Program-made: the position numbers and the translations under genes
Notes under the pieces: model-generated
Database searches by the model: none
The model's input: the letters and a program-made list of their open reading frames with translations, nothing else
What the model was told of the DNA's origin: nothing
Assembly (NCBI GenBank): GCA_013339765.2
Contig: JABSTR010001703.1
Coordinates: 1-64,000, forward strand
Source: Haemaphysalis longicornis
Taxonomy: Eukaryota > Arthropoda > Arachnida > Ixodida > Ixodidae
Reading direction: 5' to 3'
DNA length: 64,000 nucleotides
Shown: positions 52,480 through 63,631 of the stretch, in pieces
Numbering within the stretch: position 1 is the first letter of the stretch
Layout: every line of letters begins with the position of its first letter

Positions 52480-55418
52480 TTATTCCGAGTCCCCGGCTCT
52501 TTTTTTTTCTGCGAATGATTGTTTCCTGCTATTATAAGCGAACATGGACGTTGTCCAGCTGATGAGTTCGAGTAAGTCTATATATGGAATAGGGCCCGCA
52601 TTCTCCATGGATGAACCATAATATATATTTGCATAGCTGTGTTACCTGTGTTAATTCTTACTACTGTAGCTTGTGTCTGTAGGGGATCAAGGGGAGTTGA
52701 TTGCTGCTTGTGCATTTGTTTTGGTTCGTCCTACATTTGGTAATAGTAATTTAAAGCGTTGTGCACTGCACAGGCGCAAATACATTGCCCTCGTACCAGA
52801 TGTACGTTCTGCCTTTATTTTTTGTGCAGATGGCGAGAACAACAGCAAAAATCAGTCTGAATCCGTCCCGCTCGTAGCAGTTTCGCTTACTGCACACACG
52901 ACAACCATGCTTTGTCGCAGCAGTGTCTACATTGTTATAAAGCACCGGAAAATAACAGAAAACAAGCGTGGAACGTCGGCGAAGTCCCGAGTCTTGACAA
53001 GATGTTCTGTTCTTCCCGCCGCAGTATCACCCTCACTCCCAGCGGGTCAATCTATAAGACTAACGTTGCGGAAAAAATTCCCTCACAGACAAGCAAAACG
53101 GAAATGCCGCGCAGTCAGCCCACCCCTTTAATAGCATGTGCCTTTTTAATGCATCTTTCTGATGAGGCAACTTATCATTTCAAGGGTTAGAAATAATACA
53201 CTAACGGGAATCAATCACGTCTATGTCCCATTTCTTGTAAGCCTCAATGTTTCTGCAGTCCATAAAATCCAAATGTTCAAAGTGCGAACACGTGAACAAA
53301 GTTCGATAAGCGCTTTCAATCTTTCGTTCGCGTCTTGAACCACTGCGAAAGCTGTAGTTATCGTCAGCACGGAGCGGCACTGCGCGATTTACTCGTCGCA
53401 TCAGATACGCCTTCCATTTCTGCTGTGTTTTTGTGGCTTTGTTTTAAGTTGCTATCGAAAAGCGTCCATTGCTGCAACTGAAGGAAAACCGGCCAACTGC
53501 CACTACATAGGCTTAGTGACGTGATTACCGCCGCGAAGAGCGTCAAGACCGGGAAACAAAAAAAATCTTTTCAGGGAGTTTACAAGCTATCTGATGCACA
53601 TAGAGCAGTAATTTTTAGCTGAGGAATTTTGCGACCCTTTAGTCTAAGTACTGGGTGTGTTGGGTGACTACGTTCTGCAAGCAAATTACAGGCACTGCCG
53701 CACAACTTGCCATACATTCTTAATGAATATAAACATGCCACAAATTACAACCTCAAACAGTTCGAAATTTTCTTGTAACACCCGCCTTGCCAATTTATTT
53801 GGCTAACGATCCTCTAATTTGTTGCACATTGCGTTCTAAGTGGTGTTTAAGCGTTAATTTTGTTTTCTGCCAATCGCTCAGATTTTGCGTAATTCTGTTT
53901 GCGGAATTTGAGATGAAACGACTCTTGTGCTGGTATTTGCTGGCACTACTATTTACGTAGAACTTGGTATTCATATGTATTTTGCGGCTAGTTGTGTAAT
54001 TAGAAATTTTCGGCTTCTTTTTGTGTTGTGTGATTTCGTTAGTGCATTGTGAACATTTTGTCACGTAGTCGTTGCCCTGTTAACGGTTTCACAGGCCTCA
54101 TCAAGCTGTGTTCGCAGCTTTTACCATAGAAATCCCGCCAGGATTTCTGTATTTTTTCTGGCTAACAACACGAATTAAATCCAAATTGAATTGAATCTTT
54201 ATAGGCAAAATACCGAAATATTGTCCTCCGCACAAATCTGTAAAGGGACATTGCTCGATCGCGTTGCTACTCCCGTAAATTTATTTTTATCGGTACATAC
54301 ACAGACATCTAAAATTTTTATACAATTCATCCCGTTTATTTCCCACCGGCTGACACTTTCCAATAACTTGTATCCCCGCATCGCCGATCGGTTTTAACAT
54401 ACCTGCGATATTTCCAACGGTATAGGTCACGTACGTTTGATGCCTTCTTCCCCGTTCGGGTTCTACAGAGCGCAAAGTAACTGTACTTCTATCAGAAGCT
54501 TTTTCAGCCACTGATGCCTTATGTAAGTGATTTATAGCTGCTAGTCATCGCTCTGCTGAATTGGTTTTGCGACTCGTGAGTATGTCCGTATAAGCCCTTA
54601 TCCAGTTTCCCCTAGAGCACATTTCTTTGTTCGACACAATTGTGGCCCTTTCACGGGCGTACTCGGCCGCTCGGCTCTGAATGCTATTATAAGAAAGGGG
54701 GCAGATTAGTACACTAATGACTGCGGCTATCCTCAAAGCACCTTGTTCGCATTTAAATCAGTGATGAGGGAGAAGCGAATTCCGACACAAGAACTTTGCA
54801 TGATTGACTGTTTGGCAAACACGTCATACATCCCGCTGTCTCTAAAATTAAACGAAGACGACGCTGTTCTTAGTAACAAATAAAGCGAAAAAAGCAACAC
54901 GGTGAATGGATAGTGTAACGACAGAATTTAATCATTCGAGTGAATGGGGTAACTACGCCAGCAGCGGCAGCATTACTGCGATATCTAGGCTAAGCTACTT
55001 CTGTAAATGGTATCCAGTTCCGCCTGTTCCATCGTCCGCCCTCGAAGCATATGTTTCCACGTACCCCGCGAGGTGACAGAAACTGCTTAGAGTACTACAA
55101 CATTGTTTTACCTAGTATATTCGCTAATAAAGATTTCTCGTGTGTCTGTACTAAATTAAGCACCGTTTCATGGCTCCTGTTTTATTTTGATTTTTTTGGT
55201 ATGTTCTAAAACCGTCTCAACTGCCTGCTACACTTTTAGATGCAAAGCATCTTTTGAGCTAGCTTTGTCCTTCCGTTGTCCGGCGTCCACCTCTACGGCG
55301 TCCGGCGTCCACATCTCTACGCCAGCTGTAATAACGACGCTCTCCTCCTCGCCGCTCGGCTCGTCTCGTGCCGGCTCAGGAAGACACCGGCGACACTGTC
55401 CCTCCAGGAGCCATCTCA
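52480..55418. other. No recognisable gene
   Basis: About 2.9 kb, AT-rich from 53.5 kb on. A 152-codon plus-strand frame (52673-53131) is the longest and may contain further exons of the THAP gene, but nothing in it is diagnostic. The end at 55.2-55.4 kb becomes GC-rich. Confidence 0.45.
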
Positions 55419-55655
55419 TTAAGGTCCCTAAAATTACTAAGGTAGCGCCAACTGCTCCCTCCTTCTCTGCTGCCCTCCTCTTTTTTCTCTCCCCTCACCC
55501 GCGGCGCCGCGGTCCCTTTAACTCCGCGGCGTGGCCGCCATTTTGTTGGCTTCCTCAGAGCAGACGCCCCTCGCAACGCTTCGGGTCGCTCGCTGCAGTT
55601 TTTCGTGCAGTTTGTTCTTGTTTTCGCGCCGCAATCGCTCTTTGGTAGCATTAAT

Positions 55656-56063
55656 AGTATTTCTAGAGCCCCGTTTTACCAACACGAATTAAGTGAGGCT
55701 GTTTGTTGTATATTTTTGTCTAGAAGGGATATTTGCGGGGTGGATGCCGCGGGCGCATACGGACAGCGCGGTGTTTGTTTACGTCTGGCGGCATGCTCCA
55801 GGATAGTTCGTGAACGCGAAAGGATCGAACGTGGACGTTTCAAACTGCTCTGTTTACATAGTATTTCTAGAGCCCCGTATTACCAACACGCCCTAAGTGG
55901 TGGCTGTTTTGGTTGGATATTTTGGTGTAGAAGGGGATATTGCGGATGGATGCCGCTGGCGCATACGGACACCGTGGTGTTTGTTTAAGTGTGCGGCAGG
56001 CTCAGGACAGTTCGTGAACGCGAAAAGATCGAACGTGGACGTTTCAAATTGCTCTGTTACAGT
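55656..56063 (+). repeat. 204-bp tandem duplication inside element G
   Basis: Units 55656-55859 and 55860-56063 both start AGTATTTCTAGAGCCCCG and end in GGACGTTTCAAAxTGCTCTG. By eye they are about 85-90% alike. Confidence 0.9.
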
Positions 56064-56700
56064 AATGCCGTTCTTGCATTTTGCGTGATTAAGTTGTGGT
56101 CGTGCAAGCGCTGTAAAAAGGACCTTGCGCATGGTTCGCGGTGACCTTGGTTCGCGGCAGTTCGAGCGCTGCGCTGGCTTTTTTGCGTTCGCGTTTTTTG
56201 CGTTAGTTGTAGATCATTAGGCAGCGATCAGTATGCGTCCCGCATTAGCTACTGACATTCATGCCACCTTTATTCCGTGCACTTTCCGGTGCTTTGACGC
56301 TGTTGCAAAATATATGTCACCTTCACGTTATTTAGGGTGCTGTCAGGGGTCAAAGTTCTCGCTTCTCCTCGTTGGCCTTACCCATGACGGCTGTACTTTT
56401 GGCAGTTGCGTCCGTGGCATAGCAATGTTCGTGCTATTGGCGTTCACAATTACTTCGAGTAAGGCCCTGTCGGGCATATCTGGAAAAGGCTGGCACAAAG
56501 AACGCGCAGTTAAAGAATGCGCTAAGCTTACAAGTAGCTGTAGTGCCCAGTTCTATAATAACTACCGTATTCCAAGGCCAGAAGCGCGCTAACAAGCACA
56601 ATTGTGAATGCTTTTTATGCTGTACAGCTAACATTGATTCATGTGTGGGCTTTGATAAATTGCAGCTTGCTACCGCCGAGCTGGACGTGACTGCACTGAC

Positions 56701-56736
56701 CTTATTCGAGCAGCCGAAGGAACAACAACTCGGCAT
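56701..56736 (-). CDS. Possible THAP first exon (12 codons)
   Basis: ATG at 56736 encodes MPSCCSFGCSNK and is followed at once by a donor-like GTCAGT. The THAP N-terminus typically begins MP-x-x-C with the second cysteine four residues on, and the first intron often falls soon after. No matching second exon was found downstream, so this rests on 12 residues only. Confidence 0.35.
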
Positions 56737-57064
56737 CGCGAAGCTACATAAAGTGACGCCGACGCAACACTTGTTTGAAATGAGCAGCTGACTCTTCGGT
56801 TGTTATCGGTTGCTATACGCTGGCGGCTTCGATAAGGCCTGCTCCGAGGCCGCTGAGCCTAAAATGGCGAATTTAAATGGACGGTGGCGGCGAAGAGAAG
56901 AAAAAACAAACGCGGGGACGAGGTACTACGTCACTGGCCGTTGGCCAATGGCTCGCGGCGTTCGCCGGCGAAAAAAGAAAATGGCAAAAAACGAAGGAGG
57001 AAAGGAGCGAGGGCGAAAGGCGGCGAGATCTAAGATGGCGCTACCTTAGTAATTTCAGGGACCT

Positions 57065-57336
57065 TATTCTCAGGGTCGGGTGGGGCTATGTCCCTCCTTT
57101 GTTGTTGCGCCGTCCACACCTAGCGTCACTAAATAAGCTACGCTTAAGAGTACCGCCACTTCGTGCGCCTGGAGGCGTCTGGGGGGCCATTTTGTTTCTG
57201 GCTTGCAGTGTTGCCATCTCTCCAAACGAATCCGCCGCTGATTGTGACGAGCAGAGTGCGACCGGCCGCTCTAGCGCCCTCGCAGCCGAGAGGGAGAGAG
57301 GAGAGGCGCCCAAAAACAAAACGGCTGCGCCCATAT
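57065..57336. other. GC-rich stretch between elements G and TRIM
   Basis: A plus-strand frame runs through 56877-57341, but it crosses the end of element G and looks like a GC effect. No domain or promoter is identifiable. Confidence 0.4.
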
Positions 57337-57508
57337 TGTAACGTGGCGGCAGATGACACGAACGATGAGGTGATGAAGCGATGTATTTACACGGCTATTT
57401 ACAGGCAGCCATTCCGAGCCCGGGCTTGCTGCGTCCCGCACCCATCTTCTTCTTTGTCATCATTAGTGGTGGGCCTTGCTTGTGCGGGTATTGTCCTGTC
57501 CCGTGACA
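57337..57508 (-). repeat. TRIM 3' LTR
   Basis: It starts TGTAACGTGGCGGCAG and ends CCCGTGACA on the plus strand. It matches 57936-58107 over its full length with a few substitutions and compensating indels. Confidence 0.88.
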
Positions 57509-57913
57509 TCACCTCCCGCGTCGATGAGGACCGTCCCGGTCGACGACAAGGCTAATTGGCGATTGAATGCGGATGAGATGAAAAAATGCAGTGACGAATC
57601 ACTTGCCGCCACGTATGAGGATGACGACGTTGATATGCCTGGCCCAGCAACAGCAACGGCGTCTGCCGTGACGAACCACCGAAGGTCATCGAGCCACGTC
57701 GGACGGAAGGGCGGGGGAACACATCGTCGGCGTGTCTGGGTCGGCTCGTCTCAACTGGTCTTCGTTCGGGTCTTGCGGGCTGGGGACACGGGGCGGGGGA
57801 CATCGTCTGGTTCTGGTCTCGACTGGGCTGGGGCGGCCCGGCGCGGCTTCGGTGTCCTTGGCGGCTGCGTCCACTACGATGCGATGCGATGCTGGGGCCA
57901 GGATGGGGATGAC

Positions 57914-57933
57914 GAACCCGCACACTCCACCAA
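57914..57933 (-). other. TRIM primer-binding site
   Basis: The minus strand reads TGGTGGAGTGTGCGGGTTCG, two bases inside the LTR. It would pair with a tRNA ending CACTCCACCA with a T-arm CGAACC. I do not know which tRNA this is. Confidence 0.65.
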
Positions 57934-57935
57934 AT

Positions 57936-58107
57936 GTAACGTGGCGGCAGATGACACGAACGATGAGGTGATTGAAGCGATGTATTTACACGGCTATTTA
58001 CAGGCAGCCATTCCGAGTCCCGGCTTGCTGCGTCCCCGCACCGTCTTCTTCTTTGTCATCATTAGTGGTGGGCCTTGCTTGTGCGGGTATTGTCCTGTCC
58101 CGTGACA
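57936..58107 (-). repeat. TRIM 5' LTR
   Basis: It is 172 bases long like its partner, and ends CCCGTGACA followed by ATAT. Confidence 0.88.
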
Positions 58108-58277
58108 ATATGTAAACAAACATCACGTGGTGCCGACCGACCAATGGAAATCCCGGCGGCACATAACAATGAGAGAAAAAGAGTGCCGATACTCTAAAAG
58201 CCTTTATTTAGTGACGCGATCCACAACCCCACTGCGCATGCGCGTCCTCTCCTCCATTCTCCTCTCCTCCAGCTGTA

Positions 58278-58314
58278 TAAAAGCAGGTGCGCATGCTGCG
58301 CGGCGTTCAGTCTG
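58278..58314 (+). promoter_or_regulatory. TATA plus initiator core promoter
   Basis: TATAAAAG at 58278 is followed after 31 bases by TTCAGTC (A at 58311), a match to the arthropod initiator TCAGTY at the correct distance. No clear coding start follows within 300 bases, so the transcript may be non-coding, spliced or part of an unrecognised LTR. Confidence 0.6.
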
Positions 58315-58319
58315 CTCCG

Positions 58320-59410
58320 AGACACTGGCCTGCGCCGGTTCTGCTTTGGTGTGGAACCTACACGGAACCCCCATGCTTTGCATCACCACATATTTCCATT
58401 CGGGGAGATGGTGTAATTTTTTTTTTCAACTAAAATTTTGTTGGACACGAGGTTCCCAGTACAGTTCTCCACCTTGGGAGCTCTTTCGTTTCTGTACCGG
58501 TTTATGTTATCCGAAAGTGAAATAAACTTGAACTTGGGCTTCTGTTCTCTTAAAGCACGTTTGAGACAGTGTTTTCTACAACTATAAGCTTTATAACACG
58601 AAAAGGGGCGAACCGATTTTGAAACTGTTGGCAAATGTATTCCATTAGACCCACATGGCTCTTTCAAATATTTAGTTTGGTGAACCACTGAAAAACTACG
58701 GCTCTTATGTCCTTTTCAGCGTAAACAGCATGTATCGGTACGAAGAGATATATCGTGAAAAAAGGGCAACTCCTCCAGCGAGAGAAACTTCATATTTCTG
58801 CGGTCAAAATTATTCTGGACGTCCATGTACTTCCTCTGTGAGTCGATTAAAAATAAGTGAGATAATACAATAAAGTTATTACTACACCTATAGCCATGCA
58901 TTTATGCTTTATTACACACGGGGTGGCAAAAAAAAGAAAAATGATATTCACTGCAAAAAAAAAAAACACGCCTGCGTGGAAAATACCACCACACAAAAAT
59001 TTAAGCTCCAAATAATATATAAGATAAAGAATCAAGAAACGAAAAATCATACTCGGTTCAAGAAAAAATAACAATGTGTTAACAGAAATTATACGATGAA
59101 AAAAAGGTGATTTTCAGGTTCAGTTTACAACTTTCACTATTAGTTTCATGACATTAGACAGGCATGAATAAATAGACGCATTACATGGAAACGCGTCACA
59201 TTAAAAGGATGGTCGCCACTAGGAAGTACGGCAGCTAATGAACAAAGTAATAGTCGTGGAGCGCTCGGTGTTCATATAGTTCCCGAAAAAGTCACAGCCT
59301 TCGAGCTTGCGCACAAGTCGAGCTGACTGACGTGCACGAGTTTCCAATGGTTTGAGCCTGTAGTGAGAGAAAAAGTCCGAAAAAACTTAACGAACTGCGT
59401 GGTTTTGCGT
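58320..59410. other. No recognisable gene
   Basis: A 101-codon minus-strand frame (58383-58688) is cysteine- and lysine-rich, with a Y-S-C-R-K-H pattern slightly reminiscent of retroelement C-termini, but I cannot assign it. The rest is AT-rich with A-runs near 58.93 and 58.96 kb. Confidence 0.4.
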
Positions 59411-59423
59411 GAGTTTGATATTG

Positions 59424-60340
59424 TTAATTAGGCAAAATTGGAAAAGTGTCACTAATCGCTGATGCAAATTTCATTCGGCCATATGAGTGCGATGAAAGTG
59501 ATTTTACGTACGCGGACCGGGCAATGTTCAAGTTGTGTTTTAAAAAGCCCAGTGAACGGTAAGGCGACGCCAGTACGACGTTAATCTGACTACATGACAA
59601 GTCCAAACTGCGGTAAACTCCGAGGTACTTGCAAGTAGTAGTAAGTTCAGTCACGCTAGTACCTGAAGAGTACGAGGTTCAACTGCGAAATACGCGATTG
59701 GTGAGGGAGATAAGCTTGGTGTTGTATCATGAAGCGACATTACCTAGCAAGATCTCCAAGAGACTATTTTGTGATAGATGACGCCGATTGTCGGCGATGA
59801 GCCTGATTTAGGATGAAACAGCAGTTTGCTAATCATTTTTCAAAGTTAAAAAACGTAAAGGGCCCGGTACGCGGCCTGGGGAACGCCTAAATACTCCTTC
59901 ACCGAAAAATTTTCTGTTATTGACTAATGTGAAGTCAAGACTTCTTTAACGGAAATAATTAGTCCATGCGAGTACAATAGAGTGGATACTCAGCTGTGCC
60001 AAATTTATTAGCAGCCGGTGAAAATGAACCCGGGCGAGGGATAAGACAAATAAATAAAAATGTGTCGGTATTGGTACCAGTGTTCACGGAAGAATGCAAG
60101 CTCAAATGAATCCCGCAAGCTCAGTGTCGCATAGGTAGGCCTTCCGGACACCATAATGGTAACTGAAAGCGATGTTATACTGTTCTAAGTGGGTTATTAC
60201 TTTCGAGTGGTCGACATGTTGCATAAGTTTGCAAATGGTGGTTGTTAACGGTATCGGGTGAAAAACTACGTGAGGGTTACCTATCGCCAGATTTAAAACT
60301 AGATATTATTTTAGCTATTCCCTGTCATCAAGGAATAAAA
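59424..60340 (-). pseudogene. Jockey/CR1-type LINE reverse transcriptase, decayed
   Basis: On the minus strand from 60260 down: KLMQHVDHSKVITHLEQYNI, YGVRKAYLCDTELAGF, LAQLSIHSIVLAWTNYF, the degraded product-release block (near 59890), and the thumb region KYLGVYRSLDLSCSQIN and SLGFLKHNLNIARSAYVKSL. This is the RT signature of Jockey/CR1 elements. The catalytic YADD block is not visible, with an internal deletion between 59.86 and 59.70 kb. Many stops. Confidence 0.7.
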
Positions 60341-60679
60341 ACGATGAAAAGCACTGCAAGAAAATACAGAATAAGATGCTGTGAGTGTCCTCAAAAACAC
60401 TTTTTTAGCATCGTGTTATTGAACTGGAGGTGTAATGAGATGCTCAATATTTTTACGTGTGCTGAGCGAAGAAATATACCGGCCTCGATAACAACTATTT
60501 CGGGCATTGAGATAACGGAAAGAAAGTCACCAGTAGGTGAATAAGGATACTCCTAAAGAAAAAGTATTATTCAGAAGGTGTGCTCATTCAACCTTTAATT
60601 GCGTCGCAGGAGGCATTTGAAAGGACGATTTCGAGGTGATTAAAGGGTATACTGTGCGCAAGAATTTTATTGGATGTTC

Positions 60680-61290
60680 GTGTTGTGTCGTGGGCGACGG
60701 CGAGCGGCCTCGGCAGCGACGGAGCGAGGGACGGCCGCCGGGCCCACCCACAAGCCCAAGAAGAAAGAGTGCGGCCTGCTCGTACCAAGACCAGAACCCA
60801 AAGAGAGCGTTTATTGTTCAACAAGACGGCACCGAGACGCATACGCACGTGACCCGTCACGTGCGTCCACAGCAACGACATCTAGTTACAATTCATACAA
60901 CCAAGCGCACACAGTGAGCGGGCGCTCCACTAGAGGGCGCCACTACACCACATCATCTCCCCGTGCAAAAAGAAGTTCACACACTCTGCGAAATACATAC
61001 AGCATCTTAAATGCACTACAACCACATCATCTCCCCGTGCAAAAAGAAGTTCGCACACTCTGCGAAATACATACAGCATCTTAAATGCACACTCCACATC
61101 ATTTCCTCCGTGCTTTGAAGAATGTCTGCATCTTCCTTTCACTTGACTCACACAACAGGCTATCAGTCGCTCACGACAGTTCTATAAGTCCCCAAAAACA
61201 AAAACCCGTCCAAACACTTTCAATGATGATATACGATTCAACACAGACATGACACGTCCCAACATGACGCAAAGCATGAACCGTACGTAT
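60680..61290 (-). repeat. Element F 3' LTR (edges approximate)
   Basis: The region below the end of element F pol carries an AATAAA signal on the minus strand (about 60816) and a plausible CA end at 60680 (CACGACACAACA). It also contains the 74-bp tandem duplication at 60947-61094. The outer start is not fixed, because the partner LTR lies outside the window. Confidence 0.55.
60947..61094 (+). repeat. 74-bp tandem duplication in the element F LTR
   Basis: Units 60947-61020 and 61021-61094 begin ACCACATCATCTCCCCGTGC and differ at one or two positions. Tandem units in the U3 part of an LTR often alter promoter strength; here that is only inference. Confidence 0.92.
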
Positions 61291-61876
61291 ACCCCCTACC
61301 GCACATAGTCGCGAAGCCACTGAGGCTGCTTAGTCTTACGGCGTGGACGCGTAACGATGAACTTGAATTATCTACGACCCAGACGCCCCCTCATTTTCCC
61401 TTGTGTTGTCTACATGGCTATTTGAATCTGTTTGTTCACTATTTTCTTCCTGACATTCTACCGTTCCTGAGGAACAACGGATCCAGACCTTGCCACTGGA
61501 AGGAAGCTCTGACAGATCAGAGTCCTGTCTGGACACTGGGGTTTGCCCCATCTGTCAACGGTAGACTAGGGGACAGACTGTCCACAAATGTCTAAGTTAG
61601 ACGAAGAGTATAAAAACTCTTTATGCCTCGAAGAGAGTTCAAACATTTTCAAAGGAATACGGTGCCGAGCCAATCTCATTCCTTTCGGACGACTGTGAGT
61701 TTCGAAGCGTTCCAGATCTTTCCATCACTGAGCTTAAAGGTGAAAGGTGCAACCTGAGCTTGCACTGTCAACGGCTTACTATACTTCAGAAATCCTTGCT
61801 TACGGAATTTACCTTCACGACCTCTCCCACCTTTATGCGGGTCTGCTGCGCACCTTTCCTTCTGTCAAAGTACTGT

Positions 61877-63631
61877 TTAGCTTATGCTGCTTCGTGAAGA
61901 CTTGATTCCGAACATGAGGCAGGAAATTGTCCGATCCTGCTGCCTTTTACGTATCCTGAAGTTGCTAATATCCACTTTGGAACGAGGCTGACGTCCATGC
62001 AGCAAAAAAGCTGGAGAAAGACCTGTCACTGAATGTGGTGTGACCCTATACGACCCAAGAAATTGTGTAATGCTTTTCGAAGCATCCTTGCCTTCAAGTC
62101 TGGCTACCTGTAAATGTTCTTTGAGAACTCTGTTAAACCGTTCAATCTGGCCGTTAGCCTGAGGGTAATAATTCGACGAGAACACGTGGCGGATACCTTT
62201 CTCCTTTAGATACTCTTGCATTTGTTTGGAGACAAACTGGGGTCCATTATCCGTCACTAAAACCTCAGGGAGCCCTTCCCGACTGAAAGACCAGTCCAAC
62301 AACTTAATGACATCCTCAGTTGAAATGGAATTTGTGCCCAGAACCTCAGGCCACTTAGAGTAGTAATCGACTAGTGTAACAAGAAATCGGGGGTACGACA
62401 CATCTAACGGACCGACGATGTCCATTCCCAACTTTTGCCAAGGCCCTTCAGGCCATTCCACTGGCTGCAACGGAGCTACATGAGGCTTAGCAGACTTGTC
62501 TGCCAGCTGACAAACGTGACAATGCTTTACATGTTCTTCAACATTGCGATCCATTTGAGGCCACCAGTAACGTTCCCGGAGAAGTTGTTTCGTACGTACT
62601 ATTCCTTGATGATTTTCATGTGCTAACTGGAGGAACGTAGGTACAAGTACACAAGGGATAACTACACGGTCATCACGCATGAGTAATCCGTCCACAACAG
62701 AAAGTTCATCCTTTACATGAAAATAGGCTGTTAAATCACTGTGTACCTTTTTCTTATCGGGCCAACCCTTGGACACATACTCTGCTACCTTCTGCAACGT
62801 CACATCTGCCTTCGTTGCCAGCTGCACGGTTTCTTTATCGACTACTGATGTTACTAGTGACACTATCTCTTCCTCCTTAACAAGTTCTTGACCGGTCTGA
62901 ATGGGTAATCTCGATAGAGCGTCAGCCACCAGATTTTCTGACCCTTTGCAGTACTCGATGTCAAAATTGTAGTACAGCAGACGAGCTGACCACCGTGAAA
63001 TCCTTAAAGGTCTCCGACCTGCGTCTCCTGCGGCTAACAAAGCAACTACAGCCTGATGGTCAGTTCTAAGCGTGAACCGTCTTCCCCAAAGAAAAATGTG
63101 CCACTTTTCACACGCGAACAAACAAGCCAGCGCTTCGCGCTCTCCCACCGAGTATTTTCTCTCAGTCTCCGACAAAGTTCTAGAAGCAAAGGCTATGGTT
63201 TCAAGCCGAGAACCATACCGCTGCTGTAGTACCGCGCCAATTCCCACATCAGATGCGTCGGTAGTAACTACTACAGGCAAGTCAGGATTAAAGACCTTCA
63301 CGACAGGAGAACAAGTGAGGCACGCTTTCAACTGATCGAAACTGCGCTGAGCATCATCAGACCAACAAAACGTCTGACCCTTCCTGAGCATGAGGCGAAG
63401 TGGTTCAACTATCTCTGCATAGTTCTTTATGAACTTAGCATAGTATCCTGCAAGACCTAAAAATGATTGTAGTGACTTTATGTCCGTAGGAGCCGGAGCA
63501 TGTACTATAGCTTTTACTTTGCTCTCCAAAGGTGAGATGCCCTCAGCCGAAATCCTGTGACCCAAAAAAGCAAGTTCTTTGACCGAAAAAGACATTTGTC
63601 GTTCAACTTCATGCCACTGTTTGCTATACAT
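61877..63631 (-). CDS. Element F Pol: RT end, RNase H and integrase (584 codons open)
   Basis: This is the longest ORF in the window. It starts at the RT connection (LKSLQSFLGLAGYYAKFIKN-like block near residue 55) and continues with RNase H (VVTTDASDVGIGAVLQQRYG, RKYSVGEREALACLFACEKW, TLRTDHQAVVALL, NLVADALSRLP). Integrase follows: a zinc domain with HENHQGIVRTKQLLRERYWW and HCHVCQ, then D in LGMDIVGPL, D in LVTDNGPQF, E in NGQIERFNR. All catalytic residues are present. It loses frame at the integrase C-terminus (61877), and RT upstream of 63631 is in other frames. The start codon is within pol, so it is not a natural start. Confidence 0.9.
   Translation of the reverse strand: MYSKQWHEVERQMSFSVKELAFLGHRISAEGISPLESKVKAIVHAPAPTDIKSLQSFLGLAGYYAKFIKNYAEIVEPLRLMLRKGQTFCWSDDAQRSFDQLKACLTCSPVVKVFNPDLPVVVTTDASDVGIGAVLQQRYGSRLETIAFASRTLSETERKYSVGEREALACLFACEKWHIFLWGRRFTLRTDHQAVVALLAAGDAGRRPLRISRWSARLLYYNFDIEYCKGSENLVADALSRLPIQTGQELVKEEEIVSLVTSVVDKETVQLATKADVTLQKVAEYVSKGWPDKKKVHSDLTAYFHVKDELSVVDGLLMRDDRVVIPCVLVPTFLQLAHENHQGIVRTKQLLRERYWWPQMDRNVEEHVKHCHVCQLADKSAKPHVAPLQPVEWPEGPWQKLGMDIVGPLDVSYPRFLVTLVDYYSKWPEVLGTNSISTEDVIKLLDWSFSREGLPEVLVTDNGPQFVSKQMQEYLKEKGIRHVFSSNYYPQANGQIERFNRVLKEHLQVARLEGKDASKSITQFLGSYRVTPHSVTGLSPAFLLHGRQPRSKVDISNFRIRKRQQDRTISCLMFGIKSSRSSIS

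Larger units (their letters stand above)
55422..57064. mobile_element. DNA transposon G with 30-bp terminal inverted repeats
   Basis: The ends are AGGTCCCTAAAATTACTAAG and AGGTCCCTGAAATTACTAAG (inverted at 57064), both continuing GTAGCGCCA. The flanks read TTA|AGG and CCT|TAT, so the duplication is TA, or TTAA with one change if the repeat starts one base in. The element holds a 204-bp tandem duplication, a YY1-like GCCGCCATTTTG at 55530 and a possible THAP first exon on the minus strand. No transposase core is visible. Tc1/mariner-like or Kolobok-like are the candidates. Confidence 0.7.
57337..58107 (-). mobile_element. Miniature LTR retrotransposon (TRIM)
   Basis: Two 172-bp direct repeats (57337-57508, 57936-58107) with TG...CA ends enclose 427 bases. 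The flanks ATAT (57333-57336 and 58108-58111) are a 4-bp target duplication. A primer-binding site (57914-57933) and a short purine tract (near 57509-57520, minus strand) orient it on the minus strand. The interior encodes no Gag, protease or RT, so it depends on proteins of another element. The LTRs are about 97% identical, so the insertion is fairly recent. Confidence 0.88.

Noticed and set aside
56877..57341. 154-codon lysine/arginine-rich plus-strand ORF
   Set aside because: It crosses the inverted-repeat end of element G and has no domain or conserved start, so it is likely a compositional artefact.
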